Shown: piece after piece, positions 55,026 to 64,000 of the stretch | How the letters are laid out: each line of letters begins with the position of its first letter | How positions within the stretch are numbered: the first letter of the stretch is position 1 | Source of the DNA: Lachnospiraceae bacterium | GTDB taxonomy: Bacteria; Bacillota; Clostridia; Lachnospirales; Lachnospiraceae | Reading direction: 5' to 3' | Assembly (NCBI GenBank): GCA_009777715.1 | Contig: WRLH01000018.1 | Span: 1 to 64,000, forward strand | DNA length: 64,000 nucleotides | Program-made: the position numbers and the translations under genes | The notes under the pieces: model-generated | What the model was told of the DNA's origin: nothing | Database searches by the model: none | The model's input: only the letters and a program-made list of their open reading frames with translations

Positions 55026-56291
55026 TCAATCCCTCTCCCGCCCCCTCAATAGAAGCCACACCCGCGAAGCAATAATAAGCACAAGAAACACCATCAACAC
55101 CACAATGCCAATGATGATAATCTGGTATGTTTCAAGGCGGCGGCTTAAATGCTCCTGCCGATCTGAAAGCTTGCTGGTTAAGTCAGCCAAAGAAATATCG
55201 ACAATCTTTTCTAACTCATCCAAAATATCCTCATCAATTTCATCACCCGGCAATGCGCTGATTTCAACCACATTGCTTTGCGTAATCCGGTCATAAGCAT
55301 TAAAAACGGCGGCAACAACCTTTAAATCCTGCTCCGGCGGCAAATTGACCAACACGGTCAATTCTGTTTCGCCAAGCGGAAACGGCTGTAAAACATCAAA
55401 ACTAATCCCGCCGTCAAGGCTAATACCGTAATATAGAATCAAGCTGTCATAATCTTCTGCCATCAAGCTAAAGACCGCAACCCTTTCTTCAATGTCAAGG
55501 GAAATAAGCTCAATATGGCTTACGTCAGGCGGAGTGAGGTCCGGCCTTATGATCTCGCTAGGCACTTCAACCTCTGGGACAGGATAATCACGATAATCAA
55601 CGCCAAGAATGTCGGAAGCCAGATTAAAATACTTTGCTACTGCCGCCGCGTTAAGCCGCCCAAATTCCTCTAACTGGAAATCACCATGCGCATAAAACTC
55701 CTGGTCAATCATATGGTCAAGATGTAAATGCTCAATCAAAATCGTATCAACCCCTAAATTGCGGCTTTCACGGATAATCCCATAATAATCATCGTCCCGG
55801 TTATTGATTCTTGTTTTTATTCCCCGGTTAAAAAGCCCAAACTCACTAAAAGACTCCATGATAATTTGCCCGAAAGCGTGTCCCTTTGCATAAAAAACAT
55901 CAAATGCCGATATCCACACTTCCGCCCCATAAAGCATATGGCTTTCCGACATATTAAAATGCAGGCAGAACATGAAATCAGCGTTTTTTTCGGCGGCAAA
56001 TTCCGCCCGCTCCTTTAGCGTCATATCCGTTTCGGCATCATCATGGGTAAGATAGACAGTAATCCCCTCATATTTTTCCAGTTCCGCTTTCATTGCTTTT
56101 GCCACAATCAAATTCATGTCTTTTTCTATGAAGCCATTATAGATTGCCCCGGTATTATCCCCGCCGTGGCCAGGGTCTAAGACGACCACAACCGGCCTTT
56201 CCGCATAAGCGTTAAGCCCCGGCAACAAAAAAGCCACTAGGAATATACCCAGCAACTTTATTATTTTGGAAACATAAGCTCGAATTTTCAT
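55026..56291 (-). CDS. N-acetylmuramoyl-L-alanine amidase (Amidase_3), membrane anchored
   Basis: 421 residues. A signal peptide or anchor (1-30) precedes the zinc amidase domain: DPGHGG (His42), Glu56, FCLHFN (His), and the catalytic Glu in ILIEHLHLDH. It cleaves the amide between muramic acid and the peptide. After about residue 235 come beta-rich extracellular regions and a C-terminal transmembrane helix (about 385-410) with a basic tail, uncommon for this family. The start at 56291 is preferred; a GTG 6 nt upstream is possible. It follows the coiled-coil gene by a few nt. Confidence 0.85.
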   Translation of the reverse strand: MKIRAYVSKIIKLLGIFLVAFLLPGLNAYAERPVVVVLDPGHGGDNTGAIYNGFIEKDMNLIVAKAMKAELEKYEGITVYLTHDDAETDMTLKERAEFAAEKNADFMFCLHFNMSESHMLYGAEVWISAFDVFYAKGHAFGQIIMESFSEFGLFNRGIKTRINNRDDDYYGIIRESRNLGVDTILIEHLHLDHMIDQEFYAHGDFQLEEFGRLNAAAVAKYFNLASDILGVDYRDYPVPEVEVPSEIIRPDLTPPDVSHIELISLDIEERVAVFSLMAEDYDSLILYYGISLDGGISFDVLQPFPLGETELTVLVNLPPEQDLKVVAAVFNAYDRITQSNVVEISALPGDEIDEDILDELEKIVDISLADLTSKLSDRQEHLSRRLETYQIIIIGIVVLMVFLVLIIASRVWLLLRGRERD

Positions 56292-56300
56292 TATCACGCT

Positions 56301-56915
56301 CTAAATCAAATCTATTGCCGAAGCCTGTTCTTCATCAGGAATCGCAGCCATTGCTACATCATCGAGCAATTCCGCTTCCGGCGGATATAACTCCATCCTA
56401 TTATGCGCAATTTGGTCACCATACATACTAAGCTGGTTCATAAAACTTTCTAAATGGGCAGAGGTGGTGTTAAGGGCCCTGCCAATCAGGTTTTCCATAT
56501 TGGCCAAAATCTCATCGGTGTATTGCATTGCCGCGCTTCTGACATCGTTTGCCTCAATCGTGGCCGCGTCAAGAATCTCCTGCGCTTGGCGGGTCGCAAG
56601 GTCAACTACTTCATTGGCCTGGGCATATGCCTGTTGCATGATTTCGTGTTCATTAATCAGCTCATTTGTCTGAATCGTCGCCGCGTCAATCAGCTCTTGG
56701 GCTTTGCGCTTTGCTTCACTTAAAATAGCTTCTTTATTGGTAATAATCTTTTGGTATCGCTTTATTTCGTCCGGGGTTTTCATCCTTAGCTCACGAACCA
56801 GCTCGTCAATTTCTTCTTTATTGACGACAATTTTCGTGTTCGATAAAGGCTGGTATTTGCAGTTTTCGATAAAAACTTCAATTTCATCAATAATTTGCTC
56901 GATCCTGCTGCTCAT
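56301..56915 (-). CDS. Coiled-coil protein of unknown function (DivIVA/ATPase-stalk-like)
   Basis: 204 residues, mostly helical. Residues 60-140 show a heptad-like Ala-rich pattern (EAKRKAQELIDAATIQTNEL, EVVDLATRQAQEILDAATIEAND) with repeated QE(L/I)(I/L)DAATI units. Similar proteins are often called vacuolar ATPase subunit H-like only because of coiled-coil similarity. GGAGG precedes the ATG. Placement between coaD and a cell-wall amidase suggests a role in envelope organisation, unproven. Confidence 0.7.
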   Translation of the reverse strand: MSSRIEQIIDEIEVFIENCKYQPLSNTKIVVNKEEIDELVRELRMKTPDEIKRYQKIITNKEAILSEAKRKAQELIDAATIQTNELINEHEIMQQAYAQANEVVDLATRQAQEILDAATIEANDVRSAAMQYTDEILANMENLIGRALNTTSAHLESFMNQLSMYGDQIAHNRMELYPPEAELLDDVAMAAIPDEEQASAIDLI

Positions 56916-56955
56916 AAGACACCTCCTGAAACTCTTGCTTAATATGTATAAATCT

Positions 56956-57465
56956 TTACTCCCTTACAGAGTTAAACTTCTCATAAATCGCCTCGGCGAC
57001 AAAAGGCAGGACACACATACTGATGTCACCGTCAAAACTGGCGATCTGGCGGACGCTCGAAGAACTCAAATATGCGTATTCGAGGCTGGTGGTCAAAAAA
57101 ACGGTGTCAATTTCGCCATTTGACAAAATCCGGTTCGTCTGGGCAATTTGCAGTTCATAATCAAAGTCGGTTATCGCCCTAAGCCCCCTGATGATAATAT
57201 GCGCTTCTTTTTCCCGCGCATAATTCACCAGCAAGCCGCTAAAACTATCGACCCGGACATTGGCGATATCTTTGGTCGCTTCCCTTAATATTTTAACACG
57301 TTCTTCCACGGAAAACAATGGACACTTTTCTTTATTATTAAGGACGCTGACATGAAGAGTATTAAACATCCCGGAGGCACGGTGGATAACGTCCATATGG
57401 CCTAGGGTTAATGGGTCGAAGCTGCCGGGGTAAATTCCGTTATTCATTTTTGCCGTGCTGTTCAT
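56956..57465 (-). CDS. coaD: Phosphopantetheine adenylyltransferase
   Basis: 169 residues. GIYPGSFDPLTLGHMDVIHRA is the nucleotidyltransferase start with the HxGH-type TLGH motif, and IIIRGLRAITDFDYELQIA and SSSSVRQIASF complete the signature. It makes dephospho-CoA from phosphopantetheine. The start at 57465 (MNSTAK) has AGAGG 6 nt upstream and overlaps rsmD by 26 nt; MNNGIY at 57447 is the alternative. A longer open frame upstream consists of repeat text and is not coding. Confidence 0.94.
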   Translation of the reverse strand: MNSTAKMNNGIYPGSFDPLTLGHMDVIHRASGMFNTLHVSVLNNKEKCPLFSVEERVKILREATKDIANVRVDSFSGLLVNYAREKEAHIIIRGLRAITDFDYELQIAQTNRILSNGEIDTVFLTTSLEYAYLSSSSVRQIASFDGDISMCVLPFVAEAIYEKFNSVRE

Positions 57466-58066
57466 TTTGTACCTCTCTGGTTGTAAGGCGCAAGAATACG
57501 TGCTTGTTGGTTTTGTATATCTTTTCTTTTTCGACGGTAAATTGCGCAGATTGCGGGTCAAGCCCACAATGACTGATTGCGCCATCAGCTTTATTTTCCA
57601 TCTCAAAAATAATCAAAGTGCTACTATTAATATATTTTTGCCTTGCTAACAAGTCAAGGACTTTTTTTCCGGCTAAAGCTATTTGATAAGGCGGATCAAT
57701 AAAAACCAAGTCAAAATATTTATCCTTAAGCTCGCTAAGCGTACTTAAATACTCTATCCCGTTTAAGGCATCACGGTTAATTAAAGCTGCCTGTCCATTC
57801 ATTTTGGTAAAATTCAAATTGTCCGTAATACATTTACAGGCCTGTGGGTCATTTTCAATAAAATAAGCAAAATCTGCCCCCCGGCTAAGGGCTTCAATTC
57901 CTAAGCCGCCGCTTCCGGCAAACAAATCAAGGACGAGGCTTCCCGGAAGATAAGGATTAATCATGTTAAATAAGGTTTCCTTAATCCGGTCCGCCGTCGG
58001 GCGGGTTTTTGCCCCTTTGGGCGTGCTTAACCTAAGGCTTCTGGCCGTTCCGGCAATTACTCTCAT
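57440..58066 (-). CDS. rsmD: 16S rRNA (guanine(966)-N2)-methyltransferase
   Basis: 208 residues. MRVIAGTARSLRL and TRPTADRIKETLFNMI open the protein; the SAM loop is VLDLFAGSGGLGIEALSRGA and the catalytic motif FIDPPYQ. It methylates G966 of 16S rRNA. Near the C-terminus the sequence SHCGLDPQSAQ is the translation of a family B palindrome, adding about a dozen residues before the last strand (KHVFLRL). The ATG overlaps the parC stop by 4 nt; coaD overlaps its end. Confidence 0.93.
   Translation of the reverse strand: MRVIAGTARSLRLSTPKGAKTRPTADRIKETLFNMINPYLPGSLVLDLFAGSGGLGIEALSRGADFAYFIENDPQACKCITDNLNFTKMNGQAALINRDALNGIEYLSTLSELKDKYFDLVFIDPPYQIALAGKKVLDLLARQKYINSSTLIIFEMENKADGAISHCGLDPQSAQFTVEKEKIYKTNKHVFLRLTTREVQNEQHGKNE
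57549..57573. repeat. Family B palindrome inside the rsmD reading frame
   Basis: GATTGCGGGTCAAGCCCACA followed by ATGAC, the same unit as the intergenic copies. It is read in-frame in rsmD and does not create a stop. Confidence 0.8.
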
Positions 58067-60300
58067 TTTCTGACCTTCGTTCCCTTGCTGTCGCGGCGCG
58101 AAAGCTTTAGCTTGCCTAGTTCCAGCGGCTTGCCATGATAATCAATCGTTGTCTCAACTCCGCTTAAAGTAAAATGAATCGCCGCAACTTGGTCAGCACC
58201 TGTGAGCTTCATGCCCCTGACACCCACCGCGCCTTTTTTCTTTTCCGGCACCTCTTCAACTGAAAAACGCAGGAAAAACCCGTCTTTTGTCTGCAAGACA
58301 ATGCCCCTCTGCTGGTCAAGGACGGCAATATTCAAGACTTCATCATGTTGAAGAAGCTTGGTAGCGGCCACGGTTTTTTTGGAAACATCAAATTCACCGC
58401 CATTAACGACTTTCATCATTGACAGCTTGGTTGTAAAAATAACCCGGTAAAGATTAAGATGGGTCTGGCTGGTAATAAAAACCAATTCCTCTTTTTCGGA
58501 ATTAAAATTGCTGATATTGTCAATGGGAATGCCCTTGTCGCGGAACTTGCCAAAGGGGATATCCATGACCTTAACCGTATGGAGCTGCCCGGTATTGGAA
58601 AAAAGGCAAATCCGCCCGGTATTTTTGCAGGTAAAAACAAACTTATGCTCCGCATCGGCCGCTTCTTTGTTCCGTTCATAAGTTGCGATATCAATTGTTT
58701 TGGCATAACCAAAGCGGTCCATCAGGAACATTATTTCCATTTCTTCGATTTCTTTTTCCTTGTAAACCGCTTCGGCAATATTTTCAATCACCGTCCGGCG
58801 CGGGCGGCCGAATTTTGCTTTAATTTCATTAAGCTCATTGATGATGACCTGCACCATCGAATCCCGGCGTTCAAGAATATCCTCATAACGGTAAATATTC
58901 GCAATTGTGTCTTCATGCTCGCTGATTAAGGCTTCAATTTCTAGGCCGATTAAGCGGTAAAGGCGCATTTCCAAAATCGCGTTAGCTTGCTTTTCCGTAA
59001 AACTAAGCTGCTGTGCCATTATTTTTGATTCCTTGGAGCGGAATTTGATTCCGTCAACTTTCCCGGACACCAAACAGGCCTTTGCCATGCCCCGGTCTTT
59101 TGAGCCGCGTAAAACTTCAATAATCAAATCAATGACATTGCAAGCCTTGATAAGGCCCTCTTGAATTTCTTTGCGTTCCAATTCTTTGGCTAACAGGGTG
59201 GTGTATTTACGTTTTGTGACTTCCATTTGAAAATCGGCGTTTTCTTTGATGATCGCCTTTAAGCCCATCGTTTCTGGGCGGCCGTTCGAAATTGCCAGCA
59301 TATTGACGCCAAAAGTATCTTCTAAGCGCGTTTTTTTATAAAGTAAATTCTTGAAATTTTCAAGATCGGTTTCTTTCCTAAGCTCAATGACAATCCGGAT
59401 GCCTGTTTTTGAAGATTGGTTAGAAATATCAACAATATCCGGGGCTTTTTTGGCTTCGTACAAGGCAGCAACATCAGATAAGAACTTGCCGATTCCCATT
59501 CCGACCATCGGGTAAGGGATTTCGGTAATGACCAAATTGGTCCGGCCGCCCTTGCCTTTTTCGATTAAGACTTTGCCCCTGACCTTAATCTTTCCTGTCC
59601 CGGTTTCGTAGATATCTAAAAGCTCATCTTTGTTAATGACAATCCCGCCCGTCGGAAAATCAGGGCCGCTTAAATGGCGCATTAATTCCTCGGTGGTGAT
59701 ATTTTCGTTTTGCATATATGCTTTCGTTGCTTCGCAAACTTCAAGCAGATTGTGGGGGGGAATGCTTGTTGCCATCCCGACCGCAATTCCCTCCGCCCCA
59801 TTCACCAAAAGGTTCGGAAAACGGACGGGCAGGACGGTTGGCTCTTTTTCGGTTTCGTCAAAGTTGGGGATAAAATCAACAACATCTTTGTCTAGGTCGG
59901 ATAAAAAATATTCTTGGGTGACCTGCTCTAAGCGGGCTTCGGTATAACGCATCGCCGCCGCCCCGTCACCCTCAATATTGCCAAAATTGCCATGGCCGTC
60001 AACTAAAGGCAAGCCCTTTTTGAAGTCTTGGGTCATCACAACTAAGGATTCATAAATTGAGCTGTCGCCGTGGGGATGGTATTTACCCATCGTATCACCA
60101 ACAATCCTTGCGCTTTTGCGGTAAGGTTTGTCATATTTAATGCCTAGCTCGTGCATATCATAAAGCGTCCGCCGCTGGACTGGTTTTAGGCCGTCACGCA
60201 CATCGGGCAAAGCGCGGGCAATAATTACGCTCATCGCGTAATCGATATATGATTTTTGCATTATTTCCGAATACTCGGTTTTGATGATTCTTTCGTTCAT
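58063..60300 (-). CDS. parC: Topoisomerase IV (or gyrase-like) subunit A
   Basis: 745 residues. The catalytic Tyr lies in AAMRYTEARL (about 121). ALPDVRDGLKPVQRR and KYHPHGDSSIYESLV form the DNA gate. The C-terminal domain has GyrA/ParC blade motifs, but no GyrA-box (QRRGGKG) is visible, which favours ParC, a decatenase, over gyrase. The partner is encoded 17 nt upstream. In this lineage the pair is often annotated only as type IIA topoisomerase, so the gyrase/topo IV split is not certain. Confidence 0.88.
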   Translation of the reverse strand: MNERIIKTEYSEIMQKSYIDYAMSVIIARALPDVRDGLKPVQRRTLYDMHELGIKYDKPYRKSARIVGDTMGKYHPHGDSSIYESLVVMTQDFKKGLPLVDGHGNFGNIEGDGAAAMRYTEARLEQVTQEYFLSDLDKDVVDFIPNFDETEKEPTVLPVRFPNLLVNGAEGIAVGMATSIPPHNLLEVCEATKAYMQNENITTEELMRHLSGPDFPTGGIVINKDELLDIYETGTGKIKVRGKVLIEKGKGGRTNLVITEIPYPMVGMGIGKFLSDVAALYEAKKAPDIVDISNQSSKTGIRIVIELRKETDLENFKNLLYKKTRLEDTFGVNMLAISNGRPETMGLKAIIKENADFQMEVTKRKYTTLLAKELERKEIQEGLIKACNVIDLIIEVLRGSKDRGMAKACLVSGKVDGIKFRSKESKIMAQQLSFTEKQANAILEMRLYRLIGLEIEALISEHEDTIANIYRYEDILERRDSMVQVIINELNEIKAKFGRPRRTVIENIAEAVYKEKEIEEMEIMFLMDRFGYAKTIDIATYERNKEAADAEHKFVFTCKNTGRICLFSNTGQLHTVKVMDIPFGKFRDKGIPIDNISNFNSEKEELVFITSQTHLNLYRVIFTTKLSMMKVVNGGEFDVSKKTVAATKLLQHDEVLNIAVLDQQRGIVLQTKDGFFLRFSVEEVPEKKKGAVGVRGMKLTGADQVAAIHFTLSGVETTIDYHGKPLELGKLKLSRRDSKGTKVRK

Positions 60301-60317
60301 TGGTTATATCCTTATTT

Positions 60318-62276
60318 TTATACATCTAGTGCTGCTTCGTCAGCGTGTTTGTAAATAAAGGCCTTGCGGGGGGGAACATCAGTTCCCATCAGCATTTCCG
60401 TGACCTCGGAAGCCATCCTTGCGTCTTCAATGCTTACTTGGGTAAGCAAGCGCGTATCGGGGTCAAGGGTGGTCTCCCACAACTGGTCCGCGTCCATCTC
60501 GCCTAACCCTTTAAAACGCTGGAGCGTAAAAGAACCTTTGCTGCGCTTCCTAAATTTCTCAAGGGCTTTATCATCATATAAATATTCATCAGCTGGCTCT
60601 TTCCCGGCTTTGTTTTTCGTCATCACGGCTTTGTAAAGCGGCGGCATGGCCAGATAAACATGGCCCTCTTGGATAAGTTGGGGCATGAAACGGTAAAAAA
60701 GCGTAAGCAGCAGGGTCGAAATATGCGCCCCGTCAACATCAGCGTCCGACATGATGATAATTTTGTCGTAACGCAGTTTTGTAATATCAAAATCATTGCC
60801 ATATCCCTCGGAAAAACCACAGCCAAAAGCATTAATCATTGATTTGATTTCGGCATTGGCTAACACCTTGTCAATGCTGGCTTTTTCAACGTTTAAAATC
60901 TTGCCCCTAATCGGCAGGATCGCTTGAAAATGGCGGTTACGGGCCGTTTTTGCGCTTCCGCCTGCTGAATCACCCTCGACAATAAAAAGCTCACACTTCG
61001 CCGCATCCTTTGACTCACAGTTAGCCAGCTTTCCATTGGAATCAAAGGAAAACTTTTGCTTTGTCAGCATATTTGTCCGGGCTTTTTCCTCGGTTTTGCG
61101 GATTCTGGCCGCTTTTTCCGCACAGCCGATGACGTTCTTTAATGTGTCAAGATTGCGGTCAAAATAACGGCTGATTTCTTCACTGGTGATTTTGCCGACA
61201 ATTTTGGCGGCATCTTGATTGTCAAGCTTGGTTTTGGTTTGCCCCTCAAAGCGGGGGTCAGGGTGCTTGATTGAAATAACCGCCGTCATCCCATTGCGGA
61301 CGTCAGCCCCGGTAAAATTGGCATCTTTTTCCTTTAGAATGCCGATCCCGCGGGCATAGCTATTGATTATATTGGTGAAAGTCGTCTTAAAGCCCGTTAA
61401 ATGGGTTCCGCCCTCGGAGTTATAAATATTATTGCAAAAGCCAAGGACATTTTCATGAAATTCATTAACGTATTGCAAGGCAATTTCAACCGTAATCCCC
61501 TCGCTTTCACCACTAAAAGAAATAATATCGCAGACGGTTTCTTTTGATTTGTTCATGTCCTTGATAAAACCGATAATCCCCTCCGGCTCATGATATTCAA
61601 TGATTTCCGGCGGCTTAAGCATTTTCTCGTCAAAACGGCGATCCTCAAAAATGATCTTAAGCTTTGGATTAAGATATGCCGTTTCGTGGAGACGGCTTTT
61701 GATATCATCTTCGCGGAAGCGGGTTTTGTCAAAAATCTCATTGTCTGGCAGAAAATTAATCGTTGTCCCGGTTTCGCGGCTTTTGCCGACCACCGGAAGA
61801 AGCCCGTCAGTAAGCTCAATCGTGGGGATGCCCCGCTCGTAATGGTCTTCATAAACAAAGCCGCCATGCTTTATCCGGACGGTCAGATATGCCGATAAAG
61901 CATTAACCACCGATGAACCAACCCCATGAAGGCCGCCGCTGGTCTTATAGACGCTGTCGTCAAATTTGCCCCCGGCATGAAGGGTCGTAAAAACAAGCCT
62001 TTCCGCGCTGACGCCCTTTTCGTGCATTCCCACCGGAATGCCCCTGCCATTATCGGAAATAGTCGCTGAGCCGTCCGCTTCAAGAATCACCTTAATCAGG
62101 GTGCAAAAGCCAACGATATGCTCATCAACAGCATTGTCAACGATTTCATATATCAGATGATTAAGGCCTTTGGTTGAAACGCTGCCAATATACATACCGG
62201 GGCGTTTCCGCACCGCTTCTAAGCCCTCTAAAACGGTAATGCTTGAAGCGTCATATTCTTTAATCTGGGGTAACAT
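60318..62276 (-). CDS. parE: Topoisomerase IV (or gyrase-like) subunit B
   Basis: 652 residues. The GHKL ATPase has LEGLEAVRKRPGMYIGS, EIVDNAVDEH, DNGRGIP and GGLHGVGSSVVNALS; the TOPRIM domain has FIVEGDSAGGSA and IIMSDADVDGAHI; RFKGLGEMD closes the C-terminus. It hydrolyses ATP to drive strand passage with ParC. AAAGGAT before the ATG overlaps the degV stop, which lies 4 nt upstream. Confidence 0.9.
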   Translation of the reverse strand: MLPQIKEYDASSITVLEGLEAVRKRPGMYIGSVSTKGLNHLIYEIVDNAVDEHIVGFCTLIKVILEADGSATISDNGRGIPVGMHEKGVSAERLVFTTLHAGGKFDDSVYKTSGGLHGVGSSVVNALSAYLTVRIKHGGFVYEDHYERGIPTIELTDGLLPVVGKSRETGTTINFLPDNEIFDKTRFREDDIKSRLHETAYLNPKLKIIFEDRRFDEKMLKPPEIIEYHEPEGIIGFIKDMNKSKETVCDIISFSGESEGITVEIALQYVNEFHENVLGFCNNIYNSEGGTHLTGFKTTFTNIINSYARGIGILKEKDANFTGADVRNGMTAVISIKHPDPRFEGQTKTKLDNQDAAKIVGKITSEEISRYFDRNLDTLKNVIGCAEKAARIRKTEEKARTNMLTKQKFSFDSNGKLANCESKDAAKCELFIVEGDSAGGSAKTARNRHFQAILPIRGKILNVEKASIDKVLANAEIKSMINAFGCGFSEGYGNDFDITKLRYDKIIIMSDADVDGAHISTLLLTLFYRFMPQLIQEGHVYLAMPPLYKAVMTKNKAGKEPADEYLYDDKALEKFRKRSKGSFTLQRFKGLGEMDADQLWETTLDPDTRLLTQVSIEDARMASEVTEMLMGTDVPPRKAFIYKHADEAALDV

Positions 62277-62280
62277 TAGT

Positions 62281-63150
62281 TTATCCTTTTAATAATTTTT
62301 TCGTGACCGCAATCGCCAATGCCCCTGGCCCGATATGGCAAGCAACACTTAATGAAAGCGGATTCATAACGATTGGCATCCCGGGGAAAATATTTTCAAG
62401 TTCTGCCTTTAACAGCAAAGCTTCATCGGGGCTATTCGAATGGGCAATATGTAAGTTGACAAACTCCTCACTTTCTCCGCCGAAACGGTTAACCATGTCA
62501 TTTCTGATCGCATTTATCATCGTTGTCTTGCCTTGCCCGGCGGTACGGGCTTTGGCAAAAGCGTCTAGCTTGTCGCCTTGGATTTGCAGAACTGGCTTAA
62601 TCTTTAGGACTGTTCCCAGCATTGCGGCCGCCTTGGTAATCCGCCCACCCTTTTTGAGATAATATAAGGTATCAAGCATGATATAAACACTGCAATTTAA
62701 TTTGTCCGCTTCAAGTATTTCTTTAATCTGGGGGGCTGTTTTCCCTGCAGTTAATAATTCCTGCGCATCCTTTACCGCTTGGCGCAGCGTCACGGAAATA
62801 CGGACATTGTCAACGACATGGACTTTGCCTTTATAGTCTTCTGACAATACCATCGCGCCGTGGCAAGACCCTGATAAACCGCTGCTCATCGGGATATGGA
62901 TGATTTCGTCAAAATCCTTTAAGATCTCGTCCCACAAAGATGTTACGCTTTCGGGTGAGGGCTGGCTAGTGACGACATCACTCCCGGCTAAAAGCTTTTC
63001 GTAAAACTCCTCGTGGGTCAAATTGACATCATCCAAAAAAGGTACTTCATCAATCATAAATGGCATTGGCAAGACGAAAATGCCCCTCTCTTTGCCCTCA
63101 GCCTGCGTGATACCGCTATTTGAATCGGTTACAATTGCTGTTTTTTTCAT
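62281..63150 (-). CDS. DegV family fatty-acid-binding protein
   Basis: 289 residues. TAIVTDSNSGIT at the N-terminus, LTHEEFYEKL, TSQPSPE, IPMSSGLSGSCHGA and a C-terminal HIGPGALAIAV match DegV proteins. They bind long-chain fatty acids (FakB-like) for the fatty acid kinase FakA. No fakA is adjacent here. It precedes parE by 4 nt. Confidence 0.92.
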   Translation of the reverse strand: MKKTAIVTDSNSGITQAEGKERGIFVLPMPFMIDEVPFLDDVNLTHEEFYEKLLAGSDVVTSQPSPESVTSLWDEILKDFDEIIHIPMSSGLSGSCHGAMVLSEDYKGKVHVVDNVRISVTLRQAVKDAQELLTAGKTAPQIKEILEADKLNCSVYIMLDTLYYLKKGGRITKAAAMLGTVLKIKPVLQIQGDKLDAFAKARTAGQGKTTMINAIRNDMVNRFGGESEEFVNLHIAHSNSPDEALLLKAELENIFPGMPIVMNPLSLSVACHIGPGALAIAVTKKLLKG

Positions 63151-63236
63151 TTAAATAACCATGCCTTTCCAGTCGTTCTTTATTTATCGGTTTTACGTAA
63201 CGCAACCTCTTTTTTGATTCCCTATATATCTTAAAG

Positions 63237-64000
63237 TCAGATGCTGCGAAAGTCAACAAATTTTAGCAGCCCCTTTTCAATAAAGTTCCTAAGCCCCTCA
63301 TTTCCTGCCATTATAAAGTCAGGGTCACGCGCCAAAATTTCATCGGCACAAGCCGAAGCTTCTTTAAGGATATTGGCATCCTTAAAAATATCAGCCAGAT
63401 TAAAATCCATCAGCCCGCTTTGGCGGATGCCAAATAAATCGCCGGGGCCGCGGATTTTAAGGTCTTCCGACGCAATATAAAAACCGTCATTGGATTTATT
63501 AAGGATTTCCAGCCTTTTCATCGTCTCTTTATTGCCCGATCCGCTGATAAAAATGCAATAAGATTGCGCATCGCCGCGGCCAACCCGCCCCCTAAGCTGA
63601 TGAAGCTGGGCAAGGCCAAAACGTTCGGCATTTTCGACCATCATCACCGTGGCATTGGGGACATTGATTCCAACTTCGATGACGGTTGTTGAAACAAGCA
63701 CGTCAATATTGCGGGCGGCAAACTCGGCCATGACCTGATTTTTTTCGTTTGGGCGCATTTTGCCATGGAGGGCAGCGATACTGATAAAATCAGGCAAGCT
63801 TAATTTAAGCTTGGCGGTATAATCGGTGACATTCTCAACCCCATCAAGCTCCCCCTCTTCAACCATCGGGCAAATAATATAGGCTTGGCGGCCAGCCTTT
63901 ACTTCACTAGTGATAAATTTGTAAGCTGTTTCGCGGTATGAAGTGCCAACAACGCAATTTTTGATCGGCAAACGGTTAGCAGGAAGCTCATCAATTACCG
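63237..64000 (-). CDS. recG: ATP-dependent DNA helicase RecG, C-terminal part (runs off the right edge)
   Basis: About 254 residues visible; the frame stays open to base 64000, where it reads VIDELPANRLPIKN, the RecG segment before helicase motif IV. Motif V (DVLVSTTVIEVGINVPNAT) and motif VI (QLHQLRGRVGRGDAQSYCIF) are visible, followed by the RecG-specific DLKIRGPGDLFGIRQSG. RecG remodels stalled forks and branch structures. The gap of 86 bp to degV shows no gene. Confidence 0.94.
   Translation of the reverse strand, partial: VIDELPANRLPIKNCVVGTSYRETAYKFITSEVKAGRQAYIICPMVEEGELDGVENVTDYTAKLKLSLPDFISIAALHGKMRPNEKNQVMAEFAARNIDVLVSTTVIEVGINVPNATVMMVENAERFGLAQLHQLRGRVGRGDAQSYCIFISGSGNKETMKRLEILNKSNDGFYIASEDLKIRGPGDLFGIRQSGLMDFNLADIFKDANILKEASACADEILARDPDFIMAGNEGLRNFIEKGLLKFVDFRSI

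Noticed and set aside
57466-57606. Long N-terminal extension of CoaD (from 57606)
   Set aside because: It is the out-of-frame reading of rsmD and of the B repeat. CoaD proteins begin at the nucleotidyltransferase strand, and a Shine-Dalgarno precedes 57465.
58063-62276. Calling the topoisomerase pair gyrA/gyrB
   Set aside because: No GyrA-box is visible in the C-terminal domain, and the genes are not beside recF/dnaN. ParC/ParE is preferred, with some doubt.

Overview
The window looks like chromosomal DNA of an uncultured Clostridia-type Firmicute (Lachnospiraceae-like). Pointers: strong AGGAGG-type ribosome binding sites, consensus TTGACA/TATAAT promoters, RecU rather than RuvC, a hisZ/short-hisG ATP-PRT pair, MutS-MutL-MiaA-MiaB clustering, a YlbJ-like sporulation membrane protein and a YtrA-type GntR/ABC module. 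Most genes lie on the minus strand. No rRNA, tRNA, CRISPR array or intact IS was seen.

Layout. 1-6 kb: more GC-rich accessory genes (start of a GNAT acetyltransferase, an APH-type kinase, YdeI-like protein, a sugar-isomerase-like TIM barrel, a PIG-V-like mannosyltransferase and a polyprenyl-phosphate GT2). 6-8.6 kb: a PC4-fold protein and a Ser/Thr kinase fused to a degenerate MinD/ParA-like domain. 8.7-15.5 kb: a two-component system plus an ABC exporter with two FtsX permeases. 16-21 kb: a membrane-anchored GH10 xylanase and a GH51 arabinofuranosidase. 21-32.6 kb: a long co-directional cluster (rubrerythrin, GlgX-like pseudo-enzyme, DUF5662, trpS, an unknown nuclease-like gene, miaB, mutS, mutL, miaA). 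32.7-35.5 kb: small accessory genes. 35.6-39.1 kb: a compact restriction-modification locus (two m5C methyltransferases around a DUF3883 protein). 39.2-44.8 kb: his operon hisZ-hisG-hisD-hisB-hisIE, behind a consensus promoter and a TrpR-like palindrome. 45.7-50 kb: HAD-YgiQ-RluA-RecU. 50-52 kb: YlbJ-like protein and an exported protein. 52.7-54.6 kb: GntR-ABC. 55-64 kb: recG (partial), degV, parE, parC, rsmD, coaD, a coiled-coil protein and an amidase.

The intergenic DNA is unusual. Three families of palindromic elements recur: A (about 125 bp, six copies, with compensatory base changes in the stem), C (210-230 bp near-perfect fold-back, two full copies plus ends) and B (about 25 bp, some 17 copies, one inside rsmD). 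They cluster at the 3' ends of genes.

Other notable points: three genes have a promoter whose predicted +1 is the A of the ATG (leaderless geometry); a HisF-like domain without its catalytic Asp is fused to HisIE; and a GlgX-like protein has lost its catalytic motifs.
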